Positions 24,626-35,216 of a stretch of 45,023 nt of DNA are shown in pieces. Numbering within the stretch: position 1 is the first letter of the stretch; the number at the start of each line of letters is the position of its first letter. The position numbers and the translations under genes were made by a program. Location of the stretch: assembly GCA_963205175.1 (NCBI GenBank), contig CAUJIW010000024.1:1-45023 (forward strand), written 5' to 3'. Source of the stretch: Pseudomonadota bacterium. GTDB lineage: Bacteria > Pseudomonadota > Alphaproteobacteria > Sphingomonadales > Sphingomonadaceae. A model generated the notes under the pieces. The model made no database searches. It saw only the letters and a program-made list of their open reading frames with translations, and was not told the DNA's origin.

Positions 24626-25087
24626 TCACGCGACGGAGGCGAAGTCCCGCTGACGCGCCTGGTGCAGCTCCACCCCCATGGCCAGGCTCTGGGCGATGCG
24701 CTGGGCGCGGTCGATGAAATAGTCGGTCACCGCCGGATTGGGCGAAATATCCTGCAAGGTGGCGTGAAACAGCGCCAGCCAGTGCTCGAAATGCGCCGGC
24801 GTCAGCCCGCCGATCGCCACATGCGCCGGCATCGGCCGGCCATGATAGCGGCCGGTGCGCAGGGCAACGCCGGACCAGAAATCCTTCATCTTGGCCAGAT
24901 GCGGCTCCCAGTCGTTGATCACCCGGCCGAAGATCGGCGCCAGCAGCGCGTCGTCGCGGATGCGGGCGTAGAAGCTCTCCACCAGCCTGTCGATGAAGGC
25001 CTCCGTCACCCCCATCGCGATGGCGACCTCTGCCTCGGCCCGGCGCACCCGCTCGGCGTGCGCCATCAGCGCCTGATTGTCCGTCAT
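24626..25087 (-). CDS. Group III truncated haemoglobin
   Basis: This 153-residue protein starts after GGGAGACGGACC. The truncated (2-on-2) globin fold is suggested by VESFYARIRDDALLAPIFGRVI, MKDFWSGVALRTGRYHGRPM and the following PAHVAIGGLTPAHFEHWLALF, with heme-binding His residues in the expected helices. The absence of the Gly-Gly motifs and the W at FW match group III. These proteins bind oxygen or nitric oxide; their role is not fixed and may be NO detoxification or electron transfer. It is transcribed alone or from its own promoter at 25088-25193. Confidence 0.9.
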   Translation of the reverse strand: MTDNQALMAHAERVRRAEAEVAIAMGVTEAFIDRLVESFYARIRDDALLAPIFGRVINDWEPHLAKMKDFWSGVALRTGRYHGRPMPAHVAIGGLTPAHFEHWLALFHATLQDISPNPAVTDYFIDRAQRIAQSLAMGVELHQARQRDFASVA

Positions 25088-25193
25088 GGTCCGTCTCCCG
25101 GGCGCCGGTCATTCGGCGGCGATTGATGTGCGCCCTCAGCGCCGCCCACACCAGAGCCCGTGTTGTCGCAGGGTCGCAAGGTGTCCTCGCCTT

Positions 25194-26708
<1,515 letters not shown>

Positions 26709-26812
26709 GACCTCATAGCAGGGTCGTCATATGCCCCAAGAGTCACGATACGGTAAAGACGCAGCCTCAGGTTTTTTAACCATAGGGAACGATGCAACCT
26801 ACCGGCGCGGGA

Positions 26813-27475
26813 TCAGTTTTCAGTCGATACAATCTCCCACGTGCCGTCCGGCTGCTGGCAGGCGGTGCCATAGGCGGCTTCCTGCTTGCCGGCGATGGTG
26901 ATGGTCTGGCGGAACTCGCGGCAGTAGCGCCCCGTGCTGCTGCGGCCCTCGCGCGTCGTCGTCACCGAACCCGAGGCATCGCCATCGGCCCAGGTGATCG
27001 TCTCCTTCACCGGTGCCGTGGTGGCGCGGATCTGCGCGTCCTCATGGGCGCGCTGCTGGGATTCGCTGAGCTGGTCGAGCAGCACCAGGGTGATGGCGGT
27101 GAAGGCGAGCCAGGCCAGCGCTGAATCGTCGCTGTAATAGTGGCCATAGCCGTAATACCAGTGGCCGTGGGGCCGGATAACGGTGACGTCGTGATAGTGG
27201 CGCACACGCCCGGCTGGCACCGTATAGGCCGGCCCGCGATAGATCGGCCGGTAATCGCGGCTGCCATTGGGACCCCCATCCGGCCGCCCGCCATCCGAGT
27301 GGCCACCAGCGGGCCGGCCACCATCGCCATGCCGCCCCTGCGGTCCACCCTGTGGCCCGCTCTGCGGCTTATGCCGGTCGGGCTGAGCCGCCAGCGCCGG
27401 GGTGACGCTCGCCAGCGCCAACGAGGCGCAGCCCAGCGACAGCGCGACCGTACGAACCTTGGACATCATGGTCAT
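26813..27475 (-). CDS. RT0821/Lpp0805-type surface protein, His/Gly-rich
   Basis: This is a 220-residue precursor. ATG 27475 has AGGAG 9 bases upstream. The signal peptide (KVRTVALSLGCASLALASVTPALAA) is followed by a low-complexity region of Gly, Pro, Asp, His and Gln, then a His/Tyr-rich stretch (HGHWYYGYGHYYS). A hydrophobic segment, ALAWLAFTAITLVLLDQL, follows. The C-terminal domain has YCREFRQTITIAGKQEAAYGTACQQPDGTW, spread over about 30 residues. That pattern matches the surface-antigen domain of the RT0821/Lpp0805 family and explains the two conserved Cys. It is an envelope protein, divergent from ffh; its function is unknown. Confidence 0.8.
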   Translation of the reverse strand: MTMMSKVRTVALSLGCASLALASVTPALAAQPDRHKPQSGPQGGPQGRHGDGGRPAGGHSDGGRPDGGPNGSRDYRPIYRGPAYTVPAGRVRHYHDVTVIRPHGHWYYGYGHYYSDDSALAWLAFTAITLVLLDQLSESQQRAHEDAQIRATTAPVKETITWADGDASGSVTTTREGRSSTGRYCREFRQTITIAGKQEAAYGTACQQPDGTWEIVSTEN

Positions 27476-27623
27476 GGTGACAAACTCCTGGAGCGGCGGC
27501 CCCGCGACGGGGGGTCGAAGGGCGAGGACCGGGGACGGTTCGGCCGCAAGCATGGCCAGCGACCGCGGCAACCGCCTTGTTCTGAATCATACATACGCGC
27601 CGGCCGGCCGCATTCCGTCGCAT

Positions 27624-27652
27624 TTGACTCTCGCGGCCTGTCCGCTTATAGC
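27624..27652 (+). promoter_or_regulatory. Candidate sigma-70 promoter of ffh
   Basis: TTGACT at 27624-27629 and TATAGC at 27647-27652 have a 17-base spacer, close to consensus. The start codon of ffh is 120 bp downstream. A CCCACCGGT direct repeat (around 27699 and 27720) lies between. Confidence 0.65.
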
Positions 27653-27771
27653 GCCCAGGCTTCCACAGAAGCGCGAGATTTGATTGCGTCCACGGATGCC
27701 CACCGGTCAGCGAGGTTTCGCCCACCGGTGCCATACGTGTTTTTGTCGCGGCAAGGTTAGGCGGACGACCA

Positions 27772-29253
27772 ATGTTTGAGTCCTTGAGCGAGCGCTTAGG
27801 CTCCGTGTTCGACAAGCTCAAGCGCCGTGGCGCGTTGAGCGAGACGGACGTGGCGGAGGCCATGCGCGAGGTGCGCGTGGCGCTGCTTGAGGCCGACGTC
27901 GCCCTCCCCGTGGTCAAGGACTTCATCGCCAGGGTCTCGGCCCAGGCGATCGGCCAGGACGTCATCAAGTCGGTGACGCCGGGCCAGATGGTGGTCAAGA
28001 TCGTCCACGACGCCCTGGTCGACATGCTGGGTGGCGAGGCCGACACTGCCGGCCAGCTTGATCTCGCGGTGGCGCCGCCGGCGGTCATCATGATGATCGG
28101 CCTGCAGGGCTCGGGTAAGACCACCTCGACCGCCAAGATCGCCCGGCGCTTGCAGACCCGCGAGCGCAAGAAGGTGCTGATGGCCTCGCTCGACGTGCAG
28201 CGCCCGGCGGCACAGGAACAGCTGCGGGTGCTGGGCGAGCAGGCCCAGGTCGCCACCCTGCCGATCATCGCCGGCCAGATGCCGGTGGACATCGCCAAGC
28301 GCGCCCTGCAGGCCGCCCGCCTGCAAGGCTTCGACGTGCTGATGCTCGACACCGCCGGCCGCCTGCACATCGACGCTGGCCTGATGGCGGAGCTGGCCGC
28401 CGTGAAGGCCGAGGCCCAGCCGGCGGAAGCCCTGCTGGTGGTCGACAGCCTGACCGGCCAGGACGCCGTCAACGTCGCCAGGCAGTTCTCCGACCAGGTG
28501 GGGCTGACCGGCGTCGTGCTGACCCGCATGGACGGCGACGGCCGGGGCGGCGCCGCCTTGTCGATGCGGGCCGTCACCGGCCAGCCGATCAAGTTCGTCG
28601 GTGTCGGCGAGAAGCTGGACGCACTGGAGGAATTCCACGCCGGCCGGGTCGCCGGCCGCATTCTCGGCATGGGCGACGTCGTCAGCCTGGTCGAGAAGGC
28701 GGTCGAGGCGGTCGAGGCCGACGAGGTCGAGAAGCTGGCCAAGAAGATGGCGGCCGGCAAGTTCGACATGGACGACCTGCGCATGCAGTTCAGCCAGATG
28801 AAGCGCATCGGCGGCCTGAAGGGCGTGATGGGCCTGCTGCCAGGGCTCGGCAAGATGCAGAAGCAGGTCGATGCCGCCGGCGTCGACGACCGGGCGCTGG
28901 CGCGGCTGGAGGCGATCATCCTGTCGATGACGCCGAAAGAACGGACCAAGCCGGAAATCCTCAACGCCAAGCGCAAGATCCGCATCGCCAACGGCTCCGG
29001 CACCACGGTGCAGGAGGTCAACAAGCTCATCAAGATGCATCAGGACATGGCCACCGCCATGAAGAAGCTGAAAAAGATGGGCGGCCTCGGCGCGCTGGGC
29101 GCGATGCTCGGCAAGGGTGGCGGCTTGGGCGGCATGCTGGGCGGTCTGCCCGGCGGTGGGCTTCCCGGTGGCGGCCTGCCCGGCGGCATGCCGGGCCTGG
29201 GTGGCGGCATGCCGAAGCTGCCCCCCGGCTGGGACAAGTTCGGCAAGAAATGA
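27772..29253 (+). CDS. ffh: Signal recognition particle protein Ffh
   Basis: This 493-residue GTPase binds 4.5S RNA and delivers ribosomes making membrane proteins to FtsY. The N domain (residues 1-90, ADVALPVVKDFI) precedes the G domain, with P-loop GLQGSGKTT from residue 110, DVQRPAAQEQL, DTAGRLHID, TRMDGDGRGGAALS and GVGEKLDALEEF. The methionine-rich M domain (MDDLRMQFSQMKRIGGLKGVM...) ends in a Gly/Met/Pro-rich tail of about 55 residues, GGLPGGGLPGGMPGLGG. No good ribosome-binding site is visible right before the ATG (AAGGTTAGGCGG). It heads the cluster with rpsP, rimM, trmD and rplS. Confidence 0.96.
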   Translation: MFESLSERLGSVFDKLKRRGALSETDVAEAMREVRVALLEADVALPVVKDFIARVSAQAIGQDVIKSVTPGQMVVKIVHDALVDMLGGEADTAGQLDLAVAPPAVIMMIGLQGSGKTTSTAKIARRLQTRERKKVLMASLDVQRPAAQEQLRVLGEQAQVATLPIIAGQMPVDIAKRALQAARLQGFDVLMLDTAGRLHIDAGLMAELAAVKAEAQPAEALLVVDSLTGQDAVNVARQFSDQVGLTGVVLTRMDGDGRGGAALSMRAVTGQPIKFVGVGEKLDALEEFHAGRVAGRILGMGDVVSLVEKAVEAVEADEVEKLAKKMAAGKFDMDDLRMQFSQMKRIGGLKGVMGLLPGLGKMQKQVDAAGVDDRALARLEAIILSMTPKERTKPEILNAKRKIRIANGSGTTVQEVNKLIKMHQDMATAMKKLKKMGGLGALGAMLGKGGGLGGMLGGLPGGGLPGGGLPGGMPGLGGGMPKLPPGWDKFGKK

Positions 29254-29260
29254 CGACCCA

Positions 29261-29461
29261 GACCGGCGACAATGCGTGACGCGAGATTGCCCGGTCGAAA
29301 ACGAAGACCTCGACCGGCGACAATGCGTGACGCGAGATTGTCCGGTCGAAAACGAAGACCTCGACCGGCGGCAATGAGCGACGCGAGATTGCCCGGTCGA
29401 AAACGAAGACCTCGACCGGCGGCAATGAGCGACGCGAAATAGTCCGGTCGAAAACGAAGAC
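29261..29461. repeat. Four tandem copies of a 51-bp palindrome-containing repeat
   Basis: Units start at 29261, 29312, 29363 and 29414. The last is cut at 48 bp, 27 bp before rpsP. Copies 1-2 share GACAATGCGTGAC at one place and copies 3-4 GGCAATGAGCGAC, so they were probably doubled in two steps. Each unit has outer arms GACCGG and CCGGTC, with CAAT/ATTG and GCG/CGC arms inside, so each can fold as an imperfect hairpin. The period is 17 codons, so both strands stay open in some frames. There is no evidence that this is translated. Confidence 0.9.
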
Positions 29462-29487
29462 AGAAGACACGAGAGAAAGGAAACATC

Positions 29488-29883
29488 ATGTCCGTATCCA
29501 TTCGTCTGGCCCGTGGCGGCGCCAAGAAGCGGCCCTACTACCGCATCGTCGTCGCCAACTCGCGCGCCCCGCGCGACGGCAACTTCATCGAGAAGGTGGG
29601 CACCTACAACCCGCTGGTCGCCAAGGACTCGCCGGAGCGCGTGAAGCTCGACGTCGAGAAGATCAAGGAATGGCTGGCCAAGGGCGCCCAGCCGACCGAC
29701 CGCGTGCTGCGCTTCCTCGACGCCGCCGGCATTGTCAGCCGTCCGGCCCGCAACAACCCGAAGAAGGGTGTGCCGGGTCAGAAGGCCCGCGAGCGCGCCG
29801 AGGAAAAGGCCCAGAAGGCCGCCGAAGCCGCTGAAGCCGCCCAGGCCGCGGCGGAAGCCCCGGCTGAAGCCGCCGCCGAGTAA
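29488..29883 (+). CDS. rpsP: 30S ribosomal protein S16
   Basis: This 131-residue protein is preceded by GAGAGAAAGGA at good spacing. The S16 core occupies about residues 1-80, with [34 protein letters not shown], and [19 protein letters not shown]. Beyond that is a basic then Ala/Glu-rich extension ([20 protein letters not shown]), common in alphaproteobacterial S16. The downstream gene starts 6 bp after its stop. The hairpin at 29888-29932 may reduce readthrough. Confidence 0.97.
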   Translation: MSVSIRLARGGAKKRPYYRIVVANSRAPRDGNFIEKVGTYNPLVAKDSPERVKLDVEKIKEWLAKGAQPTDRVLRFLDAAGIVSRPARNNPKKGVPGQKARERAEEKAQKAAEAAEAAQAAAEAPAEAAAE

Positions 29884-29887
29884 GCGC

Positions 29888-29932
29888 GCATGTCCGTCCG
29901 CACGACGCCTCAGTCCGGGCGGACGGACATGC
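29888..29932 (+). promoter_or_regulatory. Hairpin spanning the rimM start codons
   Basis: Perfect 14-base arms GCATGTCCGTCCGC (29888-29901) and its complement at 29919-29932 enclose a 17-base loop. Both candidate ATGs of rimM (29890 and 29929) lie inside the arms. In RNA this should mask the start region, and it could also slow transcription after rpsP. There is no T-run behind it. Confidence 0.7.
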
Positions 29933-30468
29933 CTTCGGCATCGGGGCCGGCGGACACGCCTGCCTCGAATGACCGGCTGATCGCGCTGGGCGTCGTCACC
30001 AGCCCGCAAGGGCTGCAGGGCGAGGTCCGCCTCAAGCCCTTCACCGACGACCCGGCCAGCCTGAAGCGGTTCCGCGAGGTCCGGCTGGGCGGGCGCCCGA
30101 TGACGCTCAAGGGCGTGCGGGTGCAGCCCAACGGGGTCATCGTCCGCTTCGCCGAGGTGACCGACCGCACCCAGGCGGAAGCCCTGCGCGGCCTGGAACT
30201 GGCGGTGCCCCGCACCGCCCTGCCGGCGCTGGACGACGGCGAGGTCTATCACGCCGACCTGATCGGGCTGGCGGTGACGACCCCCGACGGCCAGCCGGCT
30301 GGCCAGGTGGTGGCGGTGACCAACTATGGCGCCGGCGACATTCTGGAAATCGAACGGACGGACGGCAGGATCGTGCTGGTCCCCTTCCGCCCGTTCGCGG
30401 TACCGGATGTCGACGTCGCCGGCCGCCGCCTGACGGTGGAGCCGGATTTCCTCAGCGAGGGCGCGTGA
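29890..30468 (+). CDS. rimM: Ribosome maturation factor RimM
   Basis: This 192-residue protein starts at 29890. An alternative ATG at 29929 would give 179 residues and has a GGACGG upstream. It binds S19 and helps maturation of the 30S head. The RimM N-domain ([25 protein letters not shown]) and PRC-barrel ([19 protein letters not shown]...VLVPF) are clear. It is between rpsP and trmD as in most bacteria, and its stop overlaps the trmD start by four bases (30465-30468). Both possible start codons are within the arms of a hairpin (29888-29932). Confidence 0.93.
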   Translation: MSVRTTPQSGRTDMPSASGPADTPASNDRLIALGVVTSPQGLQGEVRLKPFTDDPASLKRFREVRLGGRPMTLKGVRVQPNGVIVRFAEVTDRTQAEALRGLELAVPRTALPALDDGEVYHADLIGLAVTTPDGQPAGQVVAVTNYGAGDILEIERTDGRIVLVPFRPFAVPDVDVAGRRLTVEPDFLSEGA

Positions 30469-31250
30469 ACTGGCAGGCGACCGTGCTGACCCTGTTCCCG
30501 GACATGTTCCCGGGACCGCTGGGTATGAGCCTGGCGGGGCAAGCGCTGCAGGGCGGCACATGGGCGCTAAAAACGCTGGACATTCGCGCCTTTGCAATGG
30601 ATAAGCACCGCTCCGTCGATGACACCCCCGCCGGTGGCGGCCCAGGCATGGTCCTGCGCGCCGATGTGGTGGGGCGAGCCGTCGAGGAGGCGATCGCCCA
30701 GCAACCGGGCACGCCAGTGATCGCGCTGACCCCTCGGGGACGGCCATTGACCCAGCAACGGGTCAGGGCACTCGCTCAAGGGGACGGCGTTGTTTTGCTG
30801 TGCGGCCGGTTCGAGGGGTTCGACGAACGCCTGTTCGAGCATGTGTTCCCAGGGGACACGCGGATCGAGCAGGTCTCCGTGGGAGACGTGGTTCTCTCCG
30901 GCGGCGAACTGGCGGCGATGGTCGTGCTGGACGCCTGCGTGCGCCTGCTGCCTGGTGTGATGGGCAGCGACGTCAGCGGCGACAGCGAGAGTTTCGAGGG
31001 GGGCTTGCTTGAGTACCCCCACTACACCCGGCCACGCGAGTGGCAGGGGCGCACGATCCCGGAGGTGCTGCTCTCCGGAAATCATGCGCGAATCTCGGCC
31101 TGGCGTCAGGCTCAGGCCGAGGAGAGAACCCGGCTATGGCGGCCGGACCTGTGGGAACGCTTTCTGGCCGCGCGGTCAGGGCTGAACCCGGTCACCGGAC
31201 GGTCGCCCTCTGGCGAGCAGCAGATGAAAAGAGAAGGACAGGACCAATGA
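30465..31250 (+). CDS. trmD: tRNA (guanine-37-N1)-methyltransferase TrmD
   Basis: This 261-residue SPOUT methyltransferase makes m1G37 next to the anticodon of several tRNAs and prevents frameshifting. The start is GTG 30465, overlapping the rimM stop. Motifs are [45 protein letters not shown] and [21 protein letters not shown] (knot, S-adenosylmethionine site), with [12 protein letters not shown] following. The C-terminal helical part binds tRNA. The stop overlaps the rplS start by four bases (31247-31250), which couples the two. Confidence 0.96.
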   Translation: MNWQATVLTLFPDMFPGPLGMSLAGQALQGGTWALKTLDIRAFAMDKHRSVDDTPAGGGPGMVLRADVVGRAVEEAIAQQPGTPVIALTPRGRPLTQQRVRALAQGDGVVLLCGRFEGFDERLFEHVFPGDTRIEQVSVGDVVLSGGELAAMVVLDACVRLLPGVMGSDVSGDSESFEGGLLEYPHYTRPREWQGRTIPEVLLSGNHARISAWRQAQAEERTRLWRPDLWERFLAARSGLNPVTGRSPSGEQQMKREGQDQ

Positions 31251-31627
31251 ACCTGATTCAGCAGCTCGAACAAGAGCAGATCGCCAAGCTGACCGAGGCG
31301 AAGAAGATTCCGGAATTCCGCGCTGGCGACACGCTGCGCGTGGGTGTGAAGGTGAAGGAAGGCGAGCGTAGCCGTACCCAGTTTTACGAAGGCGTGTGCA
31401 TCGCGCGTTCGAACAAGGGCATCGGCTCCAACTTCACCGTCCGCAAGATTTCCTTCGGCGAGGGCGTCGAGCGCGTCTTCCCGCTGTACGGCCCGACGGT
31501 CGAGTCGATCGACGTCGTGCGCCGCGGCGACGTGCGTCGCGCGAAACTTTACTACCTTCGCAGCCGTTCGGGTAAATCCGCCCGTATCGCGGAGCTTCGC
31601 GAGAACACCGGCGGCGGCGAGGGCTGA
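31247..31627 (+). CDS. rplS: 50S ribosomal protein L19
   Basis: This is a 126-residue protein. ATG 31247 overlaps the trmD TGA and follows GAAGGACAGGA. The L19 core shows [43 protein letters not shown] and [28 protein letters not shown]. The C-terminus ends in ENTGGGEG. It is the last gene of the ribosomal cluster, 34 bp before a strong terminator. Confidence 0.97.
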   Translation: MNLIQQLEQEQIAKLTEAKKIPEFRAGDTLRVGVKVKEGERSRTQFYEGVCIARSNKGIGSNFTVRKISFGEGVERVFPLYGPTVESIDVVRRGDVRRAKLYYLRSRSGKSARIAELRENTGGGEG

Positions 31628-31660
31628 GCCCGCTTCAGCGGACCCAGGCTGGATACAAAA

Positions 31661-31697
31661 GCCGCGCCGGTGGACCTCTCCGCCGGCGCGGTTTTTT
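31661..31697 (+). terminator. Rho-independent terminator after rplS
   Basis: GCCGCGCCGG (31661-31670) pairs with CCGGCGCGG (31683-31691) and runs into six T (31692-31697). AAAA before the stem extends the pairing. It marks the end of the ffh-rplS cluster. Confidence 0.95.
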
Positions 31698-31839
31698 CAT
31701 GCCCGCCTGTCATCGCCCCCCGCCCCGCCCGCTCGACGGACGGGCACCGACCACCGGACCCGGCGCGACCCGCGCGCCAAGCCTGTACTGACGCCCCGCC
31801 ATCGTCCGGCGGGGACGGAACACCAGCCGAGGACTGACC

Positions 31840-33267
31840 ATGAGCAACCCGCGTACCCTGTATGAAAAGATCTGGGACGACCATGTGGTCGAGCGCCGCG
31901 ACGACGGCACCTGTCTGATCTACATCGACCGCCACATCATCCACGAGGTCACCACCCCGCAGGCGTTCGAGGGGCTTCGCGCCACGGGTCGCAAGCTGCG
32001 CCGGCCGGACATGACGCTGGCGGTGCCGGATCACAACGTGCCGACCACCACCCGGATCAAGGACGGCAAGCTGCTGCCGATCGACGACCCGGAGTCAGCG
32101 ACCCAGGTGGCGACGCTCAAGGCCAACTGCGCCGCGTTCGGTGTCGAGCACATCGAGATGACCGCGCCGGAACAGGGCATCGTCCACGTCGTCGGCCCGG
32201 AACAGGGTTTCACCCTGCCGGGCACCACCGTGGTGTGCGGCGACAGCCACACCGCCACCCACGGCGCCTTTGGCGCGCTGGCGTTCGGCATCGGCACCTC
32301 GGAAGTCGAGCATGTGTTCGCCACCCAGACGCTGTTGCTCAAGCAGTCGAAGCCGATGGAAGTGCGGGTGGAGGGCAGCCTCGGCTTCTCCGTCGCGCCC
32401 AAGGACGTGGCACTGGCCATCATCGGCGAGATCGGTGCCGCCGGCGGCACCGGCTTCGTCATCGAATATACCGGCTCGACCATGCGCGACATGAGCATCG
32501 AGGGCCGGATGACGGTGTGCAACATGGCGATCGAGGGCGGCGCCCGCTCCGGCCTGGTCGCCCCCGACGACAAGACGCTGGCCTATTTCATGGGCCGCCC
32601 GCGCGCGCCCAAGGGCGCGGAGTGGGAGATGGCGGCCGCCTACTGGCGCACCCTGCCCTCCGACCCCGGCGCCACTTACGCCCGCTCGGTGTTCATCGAC
32701 GCCACCAAGATCGCGCCGCTGGTCACCTGGGGCACCAGCCCTGAGGACGTGGCGCCGATCACCGGCGTCGTGCCGTCGCCGGCCGACTTCGCCGAACCGT
32801 CGAAGCAGGCGGCGGTGGAAAAGGCGCTAGCCTATATGGGCCTGACGCCGGGTCAGCGGCTGGAGGACGTGGAGGTGCAGGACATCTTCATCGGCTCGTG
32901 CACCAACAGCCGCATCGAGGATCTGCGCGCGGCCGCCGCCGTGCTGAAGGGCCGCAAGCTCGCCAGCAACATCCGCCAGGCGCTGGTGGTACCGGGCTCG
33001 GGCCTGGTCAAGCTGATGGCCGAGGACGAGGGGCTGGACCGCATCTTCATCGAGGCCGGCTTCGAGTGGCGCGAGCCGGGCTGTTCGGCCTGCCTCGGCA
33101 TGAACCCGGACAAGGTGCCCTCGGGCGAACGCTGCGCCTCCACCAGCAACCGCAACTTCGTCGGCCGTCAGGGCCCCGGCGCGCGCACCCACCTGGTGTC
33201 GCCGGCGATGGCGGCGGCCGCGGCCGTCACCGGCCGTCTGACCGACGTGCGCCAGCTGATCGGCTGA
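31840..33267 (+). CDS. leuC: 3-isopropylmalate dehydratase large subunit
   Basis: This 475-residue aconitase-family enzyme isomerises 2- to 3-isopropylmalate in leucine synthesis, together with LeuD. The [4Fe-4S] ligands are in [18 protein letters not shown] and [10 protein letters not shown]. Other family pieces are [24 protein letters not shown] and [18 protein letters not shown]. The ATG has weak purines (AGGACTGACC) before it. 140 bp separate the rplS terminator from it, which is where its own promoter should lie. leuD starts 11 bp after its stop. Confidence 0.97.
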   Translation: MSNPRTLYEKIWDDHVVERRDDGTCLIYIDRHIIHEVTTPQAFEGLRATGRKLRRPDMTLAVPDHNVPTTTRIKDGKLLPIDDPESATQVATLKANCAAFGVEHIEMTAPEQGIVHVVGPEQGFTLPGTTVVCGDSHTATHGAFGALAFGIGTSEVEHVFATQTLLLKQSKPMEVRVEGSLGFSVAPKDVALAIIGEIGAAGGTGFVIEYTGSTMRDMSIEGRMTVCNMAIEGGARSGLVAPDDKTLAYFMGRPRAPKGAEWEMAAAYWRTLPSDPGATYARSVFIDATKIAPLVTWGTSPEDVAPITGVVPSPADFAEPSKQAAVEKALAYMGLTPGQRLEDVEVQDIFIGSCTNSRIEDLRAAAAVLKGRKLASNIRQALVVPGSGLVKLMAEDEGLDRIFIEAGFEWREPGCSACLGMNPDKVPSGERCASTSNRNFVGRQGPGARTHLVSPAMAAAAAVTGRLTDVRQLIG

Positions 33268-33278
33268 GGAGACAGACC

Positions 33279-33905
33279 ATGGACGCTTTCAAGACCCTCA
33301 CCGGCACCGCCATCCCGTTCGGGCAGCGCAATGTCGACACCGACGTCATCATCCCGGCCGAGTATCTGAAGTCGATCTCGCGCTCGGGGCTGGGCCGTGG
33401 CGCCTTCAAGACCATCCGCTTCAACGCCGATGGCTCGGAGAACCCGGAAGCCATTTTCAACCAGCCGCAGTACAAGGGCGCGCCGATCCTGATCGCCGGC
33501 GACAACTTCGGCTGCGGCTCCAGCCGTGAGCATGCCGCCTGGGCGCTCGCCGACCTCGGCGTCAAGGCGATCATCGCGCCGTCCTATTCCGACATCTTCT
33601 CCGGCAACGCCTTCAAGAACGGCCTGCTGGCGGTGGTGCTGCCGCAGGACGCCGTCGACCGGCTGCTGGAGGTGGCAACGGAGGCTGAAATCACCATCGA
33701 CCTGGAAAACCAGGTGGTGACGACGCCGTTCCAGGACCGCTTCAGCTTCGAGATCGACCCGTTCCGCAAGCACTGCCTGATGAACGGGCTCGATGAGATC
33801 GGCATCACCTTGCAGATGGGCGACAACATCGCCGCCTACGAGGCGACGCAGAAGGCGACCAAACCCTGGCTGTCGGGCAAGGCCGGCATCGAGCGCCAGG
33901 GCTGA
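33279..33905 (+). CDS. leuD: 3-isopropylmalate dehydratase small subunit
   Basis: This 208-residue protein is the swivel subunit of the LeuCD dehydratase. The start at 33279 is chosen from GAGGAGACAG just before it. The longer open frame in this phase belongs to leuC in another frame. Typical pieces are [41 protein letters not shown] and [16 protein letters not shown], with the C-terminal [17 protein letters not shown]. It ends 110 bp before leuB. Confidence 0.97.
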   Translation: MDAFKTLTGTAIPFGQRNVDTDVIIPAEYLKSISRSGLGRGAFKTIRFNADGSENPEAIFNQPQYKGAPILIAGDNFGCGSSREHAAWALADLGVKAIIAPSYSDIFSGNAFKNGLLAVVLPQDAVDRLLEVATEAEITIDLENQVVTTPFQDRFSFEIDPFRKHCLMNGLDEIGITLQMGDNIAAYEATQKATKPWLSGKAGIERQG

Positions 33906-34015
33906 AGCCCGACACACTCTTCCGGCGCCAGGCCCGGACCGGCTCCGGGCCTCCATGCGCCTGCCGCCGGTCATGACGGCCGGGCACACACACCAAGACA
34001 GACAGGATGTCCCAC

Positions 34016-35122
34016 ATGACCTTCTCCCTCCTCCTTCTCCCCGGCGACGGCATCGGTCCTGAAGTGGTGGCCGAAGCCAAGAAGGTGCTGGCCTGGTTCC
34101 AGGCCAACCGCGGCCTCGACGTCACCACCTCGGAGGACCTGCTGGGCGGCGCCTCCATCGACGCCCATGGCGTGCCGCTGACCGACGCGGCGCTGGCCAG
34201 GGCCCGCGCCGCCGACGCCGTGCTGATGGGCGCGGTGGGCGGCCCGAAGTGGGTCGGCCAGAGCTATGACAAGCGCCCCGAGGCCGGCCTGCTCGGCCTG
34301 CGCAAGGAGCTGGAGCTGTTCGCCAACCTGCGCCCGGCGATCTGCTTCCCGGCGCTGGCGGATGCCTCGTCGCTGAAGCGCCAGTTCGTCGAGGGCCTCG
34401 ACCTGCTGTTCGTGCGCGAACTGACCGGCGGCGTCTATTTCGGCACCCCGCGCGGCATCGAGACCCTGGCCAACGGCGAGCGTCGCGGCGTCAACACCCA
34501 GGTCTACACCACCAGCGAGATCCATCGCGTGGCACGGGTCGCCTTCGAGCTGGCCGCCAAGCGGCGCGGCAAGGTGACCTCGGCGGAGAAATCCAACGTC
34601 ATGGAGTCCGGCCTGCTGTGGAAGGAGGAAGTGAGCGCGCTGCACGCGGCGGAATATGCCGCCATCCAGCTCGACCACATGCTCGCCGACAACTGCGCCA
34701 TGCAGCTGGTGAAGAACCCCAAGCAGTTCGATGTCATCCTCACCGATAACCTGTTCGGCGACCTGCTGTCGGACGAGGCGGCGATGCTGACCGGCTCGCT
34801 CGGCATGCTGCCGTCGGCGTCGCTCGGCGCCAAGGACCCCGCCACCGGCAAACAGGCGGCGCTGTACGAGCCGATCCACGGCAGCGCGCCGGACATCGCC
34901 GGCCAGGGCCTGGCCAATCCGTGCGCCACCATCCTCAGCCTGGCCATGTGCCTGCGCTTCAGCTTCAACCGCGGTGACGACGCCGACCTGCTGGAACGGG
35001 CGGTCTCGGCGACGCTGGACGCCGGCATCCGCACCGGCGACGTGTTCGCGGAAGGCTGCACGCGGGTCGGCACCGCCGGCATGGGCGACGCCATCATCGC
35101 CACGCTGGATAAATTGAAATAA
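34016..35122 (+). CDS. leuB: 3-isopropylmalate dehydrogenase
   Basis: This is a 368-residue NAD-dependent dehydrogenase that also decarboxylates, the last specific step before the leucine transaminase. The start at 34016 follows AGGA (34004-34007) by 8 bases. ATG 34007 is possible but not needed. Seen are [39 protein letters not shown] and [15 protein letters not shown]. The metal and substrate Asp residues lie in [27 protein letters not shown], and [12 protein letters not shown] binds NAD. It is followed by inverted repeats and then asd. Confidence 0.97.
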   Translation: MTFSLLLLPGDGIGPEVVAEAKKVLAWFQANRGLDVTTSEDLLGGASIDAHGVPLTDAALARARAADAVLMGAVGGPKWVGQSYDKRPEAGLLGLRKELELFANLRPAICFPALADASSLKRQFVEGLDLLFVRELTGGVYFGTPRGIETLANGERRGVNTQVYTTSEIHRVARVAFELAAKRRGKVTSAEKSNVMESGLLWKEEVSALHAAEYAAIQLDHMLADNCAMQLVKNPKQFDVILTDNLFGDLLSDEAAMLTGSLGMLPSASLGAKDPATGKQAALYEPIHGSAPDIAGQGLANPCATILSLAMCLRFSFNRGDDADLLERAVSATLDAGIRTGDVFAEGCTRVGTAGMGDAIIATLDKLK

Positions 35123-35123
35123 T

Positions 35124-35191
35124 CTTGCGTTTTAACGCAAGGATCAAAAAGAAATCTTGTCAAATACGCAACGGGGGATCATATGCCCCCG
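35124..35191 (+). promoter_or_regulatory. Two inverted repeats between leuB and asd
   Basis: The 18-bp perfect palindrome CTTGCGTT-TT-AACGCAAG lies at 35124-35141, right after the leuB stop. CGGGGG (35172-35177) pairs with CCCCCG (35186-35191) over an 8-base loop just before the asd ribosome-binding site. The first could be a weak terminator or an operator; no T-run follows on the plus strand. The stretch between them is A-rich, promoter-like. Confidence 0.45.
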
Positions 35192-35216
35192 CACTCGAAG
35201 TTCTGGAGAGACCAAC

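Noticed and set aside
29261-29461. Possible CRISPR array
   Set aside because: The whole 51-bp unit repeats without unique spacers, and no cas genes are near. It is a plain tandem repeat.
27796-30747. 983-codon open frame on the minus strand opposite ffh, rpsP and rimM
   Set aside because: It is a shadow of high-GC genes on the other strand. It is His/Arg/Ala-rich, has no family motifs, and overlaps well-supported core genes.
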